A stretch of DNA of 8,310 nt. It comes from Bacteroidales bacterium. GTDB taxonomy: Bacteria > Bacteroidota > Bacteroidia > Bacteroidales > GCA-2748055. Position numbers and translations under genes: made by a program. The notes under the pieces are model-generated. The model saw only the letters and a list, made by a program, of their open reading frames with translations, ran no database searches and had not been told where the DNA came from. Shown piece after piece: positions 1-6,495 of this stretch. The stretch lies in the NCBI GenBank assembly GCA_029934875.1, contig JAOZLK010000165.1, forward strand, positions 1 through 8,310, written 5' to 3'. Within the stretch, counting starts at the first letter, position 1, and every line of letters begins with the position of its first letter.

Positions 1-419
1 TTGCAGAAGAGGTTGTTCAGGATGTATTCTATAATGTGTGGAAGAACAGGGATTCGATCAGGATTACCCAGAGCTGGAAGGCCTATCTCTACAGGTCGGT
101 GTATAACAATTCAATGATGCATCTCAGAAAGATGCGCAGGGAATTCAGCCTTGAGGAGGGGCTGTTTCCCGAAAGGGATGGAGGTGCTCCCGACCCCATA
201 CAGGAGCTTGAGTACCAGGAAATTTCGACAGTGATTTCCGATACAATCGGGCACTTACCAGAAAGAACCCGGGAAATATTCCTCCTCAACAGACAGGAGG
301 GATTGAAATACAGGGAAATTGCCGAGCGGCTCTCCATTTCGGTAAAGACAGTTGAAGCCCATATGGGAAAGGCCCTTTCTGCCTTAAGAGGAAGCGTTGA
401 AAAACATGAAGACCAATAG
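1..419 (+). CDS. ECF-type RNA polymerase sigma-70 factor, 5' end cut off by the window
   Basis: Alternative sigma factor that directs RNA polymerase to a small regulon; the partner anti-sigma gene follows 30 bp downstream. The frame is open to the window edge, and the residues before the first internal start (AEEVVQDVFYNVW, from base 3) are classic sigma region 2, so the GTG at 36 is not the real start; roughly the first 30-40 residues are missing. Region 2.3/2.4 follows (SWKAYLYRSVYNNSMMHLR), then a variable acidic linker, then region 4: LPERTREIFLLNRQEGLKYREIAERLSISVKTVEAHM, which contains the helix-turn-helix. The layout and the sigma-FecR neighbour are typical of the Bacteroidota sigma-70 family controlled by FecR. 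The gene ends in TAG with no sign of damage. Family assignment is secure; the regulon is unknown. Confidence 0.93.
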   Translation, partial: AEEVVQDVFYNVWKNRDSIRITQSWKAYLYRSVYNNSMMHLRKMRREFSLEEGLFPERDGGAPDPIQELEYQEISTVISDTIGHLPERTREIFLLNRQEGLKYREIAERLSISVKTVEAHMGKALSALRGSVEKHEDQ

Positions 420-449
420 ATTGCCATAAAGAAAAAAAAATTGAAACAA

Positions 450-1319
450 ATGGAAAAGAGCTGGACACATAGAAACGATCAGGCCTCACCAGGTGATGTT
501 GATCCCAGGAAGGCCTGGAAAAAACTTCACCGGCAGCTGGAGGCCGATGGTTTGCTTGAAGACACGCACTCCCCGGGTGAGAAGCGAAGCTTCACCCCTG
601 TCCTGAAGATTGCGGCATCCATACTGGTACTTCTTGCAATTGGAGTACCAACACTGTGGTATGGATTAAGCCGCAACAGTAACAGTTCCGAGGAGCTATT
701 GCAATTCTCCGAAAAGGGAGTGAAAACCGTTGACCTTCCTGATGGAAGCCGGGTCTTCCTCAACGAAGGATCGAAAATTACTTATCCTGAAACTTTTAAG
801 CAGGATAGAGCTGTAAAGCTGGATGGAGAGGCCTTTTTCGAAGTAATGTCCGATCCGGTCAACCCCTTTACAGTGCGGTCAGGCCAGGTGATGGTCTCGG
901 TACTTGGGACCTCCTTCAATGTAAAAGAGGCTGAAGATATAAACAATGTTGAAGTTTATGTGGAGACAGGGAAAGTCAGAATGTCAATGGAAAATCAGGA
1001 TGAGTTTATTACACTTGAACCGGGTGATATGGGTCTGGCTGACGCCTCGAGACTTTCCCACTCGGAACAATCTGATCCCAATTATATCTCATGGAAAACA
1101 AAAGATTTTAAATTTGTAGACGAAGAGCTTGGTAAAGTCCTGCGTGAACTTGAAGAATCCTACCACGTGACGATTCGTGCCGAAGGAGTCAGCTTGAACG
1201 AATTAAGGATCACCTCCACCTACAAGGAGCAGTCCATCGATTCAATCCTGGAAACCATTGGCGCTGCATTTGGTCTGAATATTCAGAAAAAGGAGGATCT
1301 TTACTACCTGAACCCTTAA
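450..1319 (+). CDS. FecR-family anti-sigma factor with C-terminal DUF4974-like domain
   Basis: Membrane-anchored regulator expected to hold or activate the upstream sigma factor according to a periplasmic signal. Numbering from the ATG at 450 (289 residues): cytoplasmic N-terminal segment 1-48; one transmembrane helix about 50-72 (IAASILVLLAIGVPTLW); FecR domain about 85-175 with the family hallmarks LPDGSRVFLNEGS, LDGEAFFEV and VLGTSFNV; and a C-terminal segment about 218-287 (FKFVDEELGKVLRELEESY... to LYYL) that fits the DUF4974/STN-like fold seen in Bacteroidota FecR proteins. A TTG at 441 is in frame and would add three residues; ATG at 450 is preferred. A run of nine A (432-440) precedes it and no clear Shine-Dalgarno is seen. 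The stop lies 9 bp before the next gene, so the genes are almost certainly co-transcribed. Confidence 0.92.
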   Translation: MEKSWTHRNDQASPGDVDPRKAWKKLHRQLEADGLLEDTHSPGEKRSFTPVLKIAASILVLLAIGVPTLWYGLSRNSNSSEELLQFSEKGVKTVDLPDGSRVFLNEGSKITYPETFKQDRAVKLDGEAFFEVMSDPVNPFTVRSGQVMVSVLGTSFNVKEAEDINNVEVYVETGKVRMSMENQDEFITLEPGDMGLADASRLSHSEQSDPNYISWKTKDFKFVDEELGKVLRELEESYHVTIRAEGVSLNELRITSTYKEQSIDSILETIGAAFGLNIQKKEDLYYLNP

Positions 1320-1328
1320 AAGCTGCCC

Positions 1329-2867
1329 ATGAGGCGTCGACTGGTACTTCTTTTTCCGATTTTGATCCTGCTGGTCCACACAAGCATTTCAGGACAGGAA
1401 GCCCTTTCAGATCTGCGCATTACCCTCGACTCAAAAAACCGGACAATCAACCAGGTTCTGGATGAAATAACCCTCCAGACCGGCTATTATTTCACTTACA
1501 ATGCTGCTCTGATTTCAGGCAAGGACAAAGTCCGGGTCGAATTTAACAAACTGAGCCTTGAGGATGCCCTTGATCAACTACTCCAGGATCCGGACTTCGA
1601 CTACAAAGTGATCGGACGAAACGTAGTCATTTATAAGAAAAATGCTCAGGCCGCAGCTCCGCTTTCAGAGGAGATTGACCGCACTATAGTAAGGGGAAAG
1701 GTAGTTAACAGGCGTTCTGGTAAGGGACTCTCTTATGCCACCATTGCCCTTTACGGCCATGCTCTTGGATCCATAACAAATGAGACAGGCGTCTTTTCCT
1801 TCAAATTGCCTCCCGACATTAGAGACCCGATCCTTGTGGTTTCCTTCATGGGTTACAAGAATCTCCTCTACCCGGTCTCTTACCCGGTAGAGGGAGAACT
1901 GACCATCAGGCTTGAACGGGAAACAATTCCTCTCCAGGAGGTAATCATCAGGTATGCCGATCCGGTTAAAATACTGAGTGAGGCTATCCGCCGCATTCCT
2001 GAAAACTACATGCAGGAACATTCTGAAATGACTGCCTATTACAGGGAGTCGGTGAAAAAGAACGATCATTGCATGCTCTTTTCAGAAGCAGTGCTTGATG
2101 TGGCCAAGGGACCTTATTCAAAGATCTCATCCAGCGACCAGGTGAGCATTCACAAAGCAAGGAAGATTTCAGACCTCACCAACGAGGACACGGTAATCAT
2201 TAAGCTTCGTTCCGGAATCGATGCCTCGCTGACCCTGGATGTGATAAAAAACAAACCCGATTTCCTCCTGGAGGATTTTCAAGAGTATTACGACCTGGAT
2301 TTCAGCGATATGATGACCTATGGTGAGCGACTGGTCTATGTAATCAGTTTCCGCCAGAAAAGTCATATTACCCATCTGATGTTCAGAGGCAGCATATACA
2401 TAGATCAGGAGAACCTGGCCATCCTGGCTGTGGATTTTGAATTCAATCCAGAGCTGATCCACCAGGAGCCTGGAATTTTCCTGGTAAGCAGTTCACCCCG
2501 CATTCGTGTCCGACCAATCATGGCCAGCTATCATGTGGACTACCGGCCCCTGGATGGTAAATTACATGTGAGCCAGGTAAGGGCTGAAGTGGAAATGAAG
2601 ATCCGAAAACGACGACGATGGATAGGAGAAAAATATCGCATTGCCATTGAGATGGCCATCACCGATGTGGTACCTGGCGAACGCGTCCGGATCACTCCCT
2701 CGCAACGGCTTCGACCCAATACCATACTTTCCGACCAACCCTTCCAGTTCGATCCCTTTTTCTGGGGCATCTACAATACAATCGAACCTGAAGCAACACT
2801 GCAGGAATCCCTGCAAAAAATTGAACATAGCATCCAGGAGATAGATCAGCAGGAAACTGGTAAATAA
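1329..2867 (+). CDS. Periplasmic STN-domain protein with carboxypeptidase-regulatory-like domain, no TonB barrel
   Basis: A 512-residue exported protein. Signal peptide 1-22 (MRRRLVLLFPILILLVHTSI, then SGQ). Residues about 29-103 form an STN (secretin/TonB short N-terminal) domain: ITLDSKNRTINQVLDEITLQ, then LSLEDALDQLL and a closing NVVIY strand. Residues about 120-196 form a carboxypeptidase-regulatory-like (CarboxypepD_reg) beta-sandwich: VRGKVVNRRSGKGLSYATI, SITNETGVFSF, VVSFMGYK. The remaining 300 residues (DPVKILSEAIRRIPENY, ERLVYVISFRQK, GSIYIDQENLAILAVDFEF, FWGIYNTIEPE near the end) resemble the tail of many Bacteroidota 'carboxypeptidase-like regulatory domain' proteins; its function is unknown to me. 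There is no plug or 22-strand barrel, so this is not a SusC/FecA receptor, although it occupies the receptor's usual place after sigma-FecR. I infer that the STN domain contacts the FecR C-terminus. No frameshift is seen. Confidence 0.82.
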   Translation: MRRRLVLLFPILILLVHTSISGQEALSDLRITLDSKNRTINQVLDEITLQTGYYFTYNAALISGKDKVRVEFNKLSLEDALDQLLQDPDFDYKVIGRNVVIYKKNAQAAAPLSEEIDRTIVRGKVVNRRSGKGLSYATIALYGHALGSITNETGVFSFKLPPDIRDPILVVSFMGYKNLLYPVSYPVEGELTIRLERETIPLQEVIIRYADPVKILSEAIRRIPENYMQEHSEMTAYYRESVKKNDHCMLFSEAVLDVAKGPYSKISSSDQVSIHKARKISDLTNEDTVIIKLRSGIDASLTLDVIKNKPDFLLEDFQEYYDLDFSDMMTYGERLVYVISFRQKSHITHLMFRGSIYIDQENLAILAVDFEFNPELIHQEPGIFLVSSSPRIRVRPIMASYHVDYRPLDGKLHVSQVRAEVEMKIRKRRRWIGEKYRIAIEMAITDVVPGERVRITPSQRLRPNTILSDQPFQFDPFFWGIYNTIEPEATLQESLQKIEHSIQEIDQQETGK

Positions 2868-2914
2868 ATCCGAATCAATATTACTATCTTGTTGGGTAAA
2901 TCGCATAGTGTAAA

Positions 2915-4021
2915 ATGAAGAGAGATGAGTTTATTTTTGGCGTAAACACCCTTGTGGGATGTAAATATTCGATTCTTAAAAACCTGGAGAGAAATTACCG
3001 GGTAGAAAAGAAATATCGAAAAATATTCCGACGGTCGAAATATATCAGCCTGATTACCACCGCCCTGTCCTATATTGACAATATAAAGTATAAATCCCTG
3101 TCCAGGAACCTCGAAATAAAGAAGGACCCTATTTATATCCTGGGCCACTGGAGATCTGGAACAACCCTTTTGCACAACCTTCTCTGCTGTCACAAAAATA
3201 TTTCCTACCCCACGACCTATCATGCAGTTTTCCCAAATAACCTGTTCTTTCTGAGGTGGCTGATCAAGGGAGTCATGCAAATCGTCATGCCTAATAAAAG
3301 ATTGGTGGACCGCGTGGAAATGCACGTTGATTTTCCCCAGGAGGAAGATTTTGGGCTGGGACACGAAGCTGGTTTTAGTTTTTATTACTGGTTCCATTTT
3401 CCCAATGACTACCAGAGAATTACCGATGAATACCTGAGCCTTTCCCCGGAGGATGAGCAGAAAGTTCAGGAATACAAGGATGCGTACAGGAGATTTATAA
3501 AACGAGCCCTGCTCAATGTGGTTGGAGAACAATACATTGCAAAGAATCCCCCCAACATGGCCAGGCTTCCTTTTTTACTTGACCTGTTTCCGGAGAGTCG
3601 CTTTGTTTACATTGAAAGGAATCCTTACGAGGTGCTGATGTCAACCTTCAGATTTCACAAGGGCTTTCTAAGAACACTCCAACTTCAGGATGTTGATGAT
3701 GAGGTACTCTGGAAATTTATTTTTCAAACCTATATCCTGATGTATAAGAAGTACAGGAATGACAAGCATTTAATCCCTTCGGGAAACCTGGTCGAACTTA
3801 AATATGAGGATCTTATCAGGGATCCGGGAAATATCTTCACATCTCTGCATAAGGGCATACTTTCAGACCTGGAACCCGACCAGGAGAAATTGGATGGAAT
3901 CCTTCAGAAACATCAGAAACATGCTGCCAATCCCTATAATTTCGAAAAAGAATACATCCAACGTGTGAACTCCGAATTGGGCAGCATTATTGAAGAGCAG
4001 GGCTACAAAATTCTCGATTAA
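2915..4021 (+). CDS. Sulfotransferase family protein (PAPS-dependent type)
   Basis: Predicted to move a sulfuryl group from PAPS to an unknown acceptor (lipid, glycan or small molecule). It is 368 residues long with no signal peptide, so cytoplasmic or membrane-peripheral. The 5'-phosphosulfate-binding motif is at 77-90 (GHWRSGTTLLHNLL, P-loop-like RSGTT). The 3'-phosphate-binding region is at about 227-243 (ESRFVYIERNPYEVLMS, with R235 and N236). An acidic PQEEDFGLG segment at 141-149 and the YEDLIRDP motif at 297-304 match the Sulfotransfer_3-type family. C91 and C92 follow the P-loop. The gene starts 47 bp after the STN gene with no terminator between, so it may belong to the sigma-regulated transcript; an independent weak promoter cannot be excluded. 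The first 200 bp look more AT-rich than the flanks, by eye only. The class is confident; the substrate cannot be told. Confidence 0.86.
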   Translation: MKRDEFIFGVNTLVGCKYSILKNLERNYRVEKKYRKIFRRSKYISLITTALSYIDNIKYKSLSRNLEIKKDPIYILGHWRSGTTLLHNLLCCHKNISYPTTYHAVFPNNLFFLRWLIKGVMQIVMPNKRLVDRVEMHVDFPQEEDFGLGHEAGFSFYYWFHFPNDYQRITDEYLSLSPEDEQKVQEYKDAYRRFIKRALLNVVGEQYIAKNPPNMARLPFLLDLFPESRFVYIERNPYEVLMSTFRFHKGFLRTLQLQDVDDEVLWKFIFQTYILMYKKYRNDKHLIPSGNLVELKYEDLIRDPGNIFTSLHKGILSDLEPDQEKLDGILQKHQKHAANPYNFEKEYIQRVNSELGSIIEEQGYKILD

Positions 4022-4112
4022 AAAATTAGTCATTCCCTTACCTTCATTCATCACTTCTTTCTGCGGATTGCTCCTATGTAAAAGGACCAGGATTTTCACC
4101 CAAAGAAGTACT

Positions 4113-4120
4113 CCCCCCCC
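4113..4120 (+). repeat. Homopolymer run of eight C in the intergenic region
   Basis: Eight consecutive C stand about 100 bp upstream of the T9SS-cargo gene start and about 45 bp upstream of its candidate -33 element. The tract lies outside any gene and outside the predicted promoter core, so slippage would change only upstream spacing. No function can be assigned. Confidence 0.5.
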
Positions 4121-4135
4121 ATAGAGCCTGTTGGT

Positions 4136-4168
4136 CAAGCTTATTTAGTTCCAATCAAAATAAGCTTG
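4136..4168. repeat. Perfect 11-bp inverted repeat with 11-nt spacer, operator-like
   Basis: The left arm CAAGCTTATTT (4136-4146) and right arm AAATAAGCTTG (4158-4168) are exact reverse complements separated by 11 nt. The last three bases of the right arm, TTG, are also the candidate -33 element of the promoter of the following gene, so a protein bound here would cover or abut the promoter. It is not a good terminator: it lies about 115 bp past the sulfotransferase stop and no T-run follows on either strand. The repeat is seen directly; an operator role is inferred. A structured RNA element is possible only if transcription starts further upstream. Confidence 0.6.
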
Positions 4169-4196
4169 TGGTGCTATCATAAGCAGCGTACCTTGC
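4166..4196 (+). promoter_or_regulatory. Candidate Bacteroidota promoter for the T9SS-cargo gene
   Basis: TTG at 4166-4168, a 20-bp spacer, then TACCTTGC at 4189-4196, a 6/8 match to the Bacteroidota -7 pattern TAnnTTTG. Spacing equals that of the better promoter at 6022-6053, and the distance from the -7 box to the ATG (31 nt) is similar to that of the other candidates here. The weak -7 match keeps confidence low. Confidence 0.35.
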
Positions 4197-4219
4197 CTTC
4201 CTGATTAAATATTAAAGCC

Positions 4220-5956
4220 ATGAAAAAATCTTTACTTTTCATTATTGTGATCCTGACAGGATATATAAGTACTGCCCAGGATTGCGGATCCTACATTGAA
4301 TTACTCGGATCTGGCATTTCAGGCCAAAATGCGGCTACCATCCTGATTGAAGACCTCGACCAGGTTGACTCCATAATGGCCGAGGTCATCTATAAATCCA
4401 CTACCACACCCACCCAGGTGAGGTTCTGGTCAGTAAGCGAGGAAATTTTTACTGAACCCGTGGATGTGCCCATAAGCGGGTTCCAGGGTGAGGGAGTGAT
4501 TACATCTGTGTTCAGGGCTACTTTCATAGAGCCAGCTACTGAAATAAACCTTGATATACTTCAAAATAGTACTGAGTTCTATTCTATGGCTGTTTACGTC
4601 TACCGTAAGAATGGCCATACAGTCTCATATATGGAAGGTGAACTTTATCATGTATATCAGAATGAAGATGCACCCCTGGTGACGAATATCCCGGTACAGA
4701 AATCGGATCACCCAAGAGATATCACGCTCAGGTTTGGGATATCAGAACTAAACCAGGATGAAAGGTGGGCAGAGTTTATCTTTGAAGCCAATGGTGAGAT
4801 TAAAAGCATGGAAATCTGGGAATGGGATTCCCCGGAAGGAGAAACAGATAGCTATACCATCAGGGAAGTGAAGTTTCCCGATGTAGATGGTGAAGTAGAT
4901 CAAATTATAATGACAATGCTGTCAGAAAACCATGAAACGGATGCGCTGAAGGGAGATTCCTATATAGCCGGTGTGGTCCTGGTGGACATTCCCTGCGAGT
5001 ATGAAGAGTCGGAAGCATATTGCTCCTATACCCAGGGCTATTATGGCAATGAAGGAGGAAAAACCTGTATAGGTGAAAGTACAAGGGAATTGCTTAACAA
5101 GCTGTTGATGGAGGATCTTATCCTTGGGGATGGTGATTATACCTTTACCATTCCTGCTGGTGGCGCAGATTGCGTACTGGACATACTTCCCGGCGGAGGC
5201 CCTTCAAAGGCACTTTCCGGGGCATATGGCTGTGACAATCTGGGTGACATAGCTAGCAAAAAGGGAAGACTTAAGAATACCCTCCTTGCCCAGGGAATCA
5301 CCCTTGCCCTGAACCTGAGAAACAGTCCTAATCTGATGTCGTTTCCAGTAGATGGCATGGACTTTGAAACCCGGGAGACCGAAGACTGTAGCAATCCCGA
5401 CGCCGAAGGAATACATGGCACAGAGCGGTCTCATGCTTTTGGAATGGACGTGGTTGACTACCTTGGAGTTGATGCGACCATTAGCGATTTGCTTGATCTT
5501 GTGAACAGTGCACTTGCCGGAAATGATATCACTCCCCTCAGCCTGAGCAATGTGGCCGATGCAGCCGCCATGGTAAATGAAGCTTTTGATGAGTGCGTAC
5601 TCGTAATATACCCCGTGGAAACAGACCCTGATGATGGCGATGATGGTGAAGAAGGTGAAGAAGGTGAGTATGATGCCAACGGTGACCTAAAAGGCACGAC
5701 AGGAGTCTCAGATGCCAGTTTTGAGGAGGCCCTTAAACTATATCCCAATCCAACAAGGAACCTGATTACCATTCAGACCCAGGAAAGCGGAAGCTACTAC
5801 ATTGAGATAAGCACCCTTAATGGACAGGTCATACATAAAAATGAATTTTCCGGAGCTTCATACCAGGCCGACCTTTCCTCCCTGGAGAATGGAGTATATT
5901 TCTTGAAAATCAAATCTGAAACCCAGCTTAGTACAAGGAAAATAGTAAAGCACTAG
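4220..5956 (+). CDS. Secreted protein with TQGYYGN motif and type IX secretion C-terminal sorting domain
   Basis: A 578-residue protein exported by Sec and then predicted to cross the outer membrane by the type IX (Por) system. Signal peptide 1-20 (MKKSLLFIIVILTGYISTAQ). Residues 21-258 look beta-rich and I do not recognise them. Residues 268-283 hold a cysteine-bracketed motif (C268, TQGYYGN at 271-277, C283), a pattern I recall from other secreted bacterial proteins of unknown role. Further cysteines (318, 338, 390, 459) and a segment ending SLSNVADAAAMVNEAFDEC make up the rest of that unit. An acidic linker at about 469-483 (DDG/EEG repeats) precedes the sorting domain at 505-578: LKLYPNPTRNLITIQ, STLNGQVIHK, LENGVYFLKI and a basic KIVKH end. 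No enzyme motif is visible, so function is unknown. It is monocistronic, flanked by an intergenic palindrome and a terminator. Confidence 0.85.
   Translation: MKKSLLFIIVILTGYISTAQDCGSYIELLGSGISGQNAATILIEDLDQVDSIMAEVIYKSTTTPTQVRFWSVSEEIFTEPVDVPISGFQGEGVITSVFRATFIEPATEINLDILQNSTEFYSMAVYVYRKNGHTVSYMEGELYHVYQNEDAPLVTNIPVQKSDHPRDITLRFGISELNQDERWAEFIFEANGEIKSMEIWEWDSPEGETDSYTIREVKFPDVDGEVDQIIMTMLSENHETDALKGDSYIAGVVLVDIPCEYEESEAYCSYTQGYYGNEGGKTCIGESTRELLNKLLMEDLILGDGDYTFTIPAGGADCVLDILPGGGPSKALSGAYGCDNLGDIASKKGRLKNTLLAQGITLALNLRNSPNLMSFPVDGMDFETRETEDCSNPDAEGIHGTERSHAFGMDVVDYLGVDATISDLLDLVNSALAGNDITPLSLSNVADAAAMVNEAFDECVLVIYPVETDPDDGDDGEEGEEGEYDANGDLKGTTGVSDASFEEALKLYPNPTRNLITIQTQESGSYYIEISTLNGQVIHKNEFSGASYQADLSSLENGVYFLKIKSETQLSTRKIVKH
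5630..5665 (+). repeat. Four 9-bp in-frame tandem units coding DDG-DDG-EEG-EEG
   Basis: Four consecutive 9-bp units (GATGATGGC, GATGATGGT, then GAAGAAGGT twice) lie in frame and code for residues 471-482 of the T9SS cargo. The last two units are identical. The array forms a flexible acidic linker between the unknown body and the sorting domain. Copy number could change by slippage without breaking the frame. Confidence 0.75.
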
Positions 5957-5986
5957 GAAACCCTGTTGACAATACAAAGTAGATTG

Positions 5987-6024
5987 AGTCCCTGCCCTTG
6001 CTTGGTCAGGGACTTTCTCTTTTT
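5987..6024 (+). terminator. Rho-independent terminator after the T9SS-cargo gene
   Basis: A perfect 8-bp stem, AGTCCCTG (5987-5994) with CAGGGACT (6007-6014), and a 12-nt loop is followed by a T-rich tail TTCTCTTTTT to 6024. It begins 30 bp after the stop of the cargo gene. The same T-run supplies the -33 element of the next promoter, so the end of one unit and the start of the next are packed together. Confidence 0.75.
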
Positions 6025-6053
6025 GGGATTGGAGCAGAACTGTATTACCTTTG
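6022..6053 (+). promoter_or_regulatory. Bacteroidota-type promoter (TTTG-N20-TACCTTTG)
   Basis: TTTG at 6022-6025, a 20-bp spacer, then TACCTTTG at 6046-6053, a full match to the Bacteroidota -33/-7 pattern TTTG/TAnnTTTG. Transcription would begin near 6057-6060, leaving a leader of about 12-15 nt before the ATG at 6072. It probably serves the small membrane protein gene and the Crp/Fnr gene together. Confidence 0.65.
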
Positions 6054-6071
6054 CACCTTCATTGAAATCCC

Positions 6072-6485
6072 ATGGAAAAGGATCTGGATAAATTGATAGA
6101 AGAACTGGCTGAGGAAAAGCTGAAAGGGTACAGTTATAGTGAGATCCGGGCAGAACTGAAAGAGTCTGGTATGTCGCCAGAAGAAATTAGCAAGCTGATC
6201 ATAAAGGTTGATGAGAAGGTTCTTGCTGAAACTGTTTCCAAAGCGCAACCTGATAAAGCACAGCAATGGTACAGGGCGGGACTAATCCTGGCAGTGATAG
6301 GACTTGCCCTTAGCATTGCGTTTAATGCCGGCATTATATTACAAAACCTCCCCCCACTTGCCGTTTATGCCCCTTTCCTGGCAGGGATTCTCCTGATGTT
6401 CTACGGAAAAATGCTGCAGCGCAGGAAACCAGATACTGAACCCAAAGGCCCCAGCCCCATTCGTAAGAAAAGGCCATATAAATAA
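6072..6485 (+). CDS. Small membrane protein with two predicted transmembrane helices, function unknown
   Basis: A 137-residue protein I do not recognise as a named family. Residues 1-60 are charged and helical (DLDKLIEELAEEKLKGYS, then EIRAELKESGMSPEEISKLI), resembling the short repeat-like helices that precede membrane anchors in many Bacteroidota small proteins. Two hydrophobic helices follow at about 68-90 and 96-113, joined by a short QNLPPLAVY turn. The C-terminal tail (115-137) is basic and proline-rich and ends RKKRPYK. By the positive-inside rule both ends would be cytoplasmic. The ATG at 6072 sits 19 nt after a strong -7 box, which supports this start. The stop is 10 bp before the Crp/Fnr regulator gene, so the two are very probably co-transcribed; whether the membrane protein affects the regulator is only a guess. 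Confidence 0.78.
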   Translation: MEKDLDKLIEELAEEKLKGYSYSEIRAELKESGMSPEEISKLIIKVDEKVLAETVSKAQPDKAQQWYRAGLILAVIGLALSIAFNAGIILQNLPPLAVYAPFLAGILLMFYGKMLQRRKPDTEPKGPSPIRKKRPYK

Positions 6486-6495
6486 TACAGTAATA

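Noticed and set aside
36..419. GTG at 36 as the sigma factor start
   Set aside because: The in-frame residues before it are conserved sigma region 2, so the gene begins outside the window.
432..440. Run of nine A before the FecR gene as a phase-variation tract
   Set aside because: It lies in the intergenic gap outside both reading frames; slippage would not switch a gene off, and A-rich leaders are common in Bacteroidota.
441..449. TTG at 441 as the FecR start
   Set aside because: The ATG three codons later gives a normal FecR N-terminus; TTG starts are rare and no ribosome binding site favours it.
1329..2867. Third gene as a truncated SusC/TonB receptor
   Set aside because: After the carboxypeptidase-regulatory-like domain there is no plug motif, and the C-terminus forms a complete, familiar tail, so this is a distinct architecture rather than a broken receptor.
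2885..2892. TATCTTGT as a promoter -7 box for the sulfotransferase gene
   Set aside because: Only 6 of 8 matches and no TTG at the right distance upstream. Its distance to the ATG (30 nt) is suggestive but not enough to list.
2846..3532. A 228-codon open frame on the minus strand
   Set aside because: It lies antisense to the sulfotransferase, whose PAPS motifs prove the plus strand is coding. The minus translation shows no recognisable domain.
4136..4168. Inverted repeat as a terminator of the sulfotransferase gene
   Set aside because: No T-run follows on either strand and it is about 115 bp past the stop codon.
5458..5772. Minus-strand open frame with a serine/proline repeat
   Set aside because: The repeat is just the complement of the GATGAT/GAAGAA tandem units in the T9SS cargo gene.
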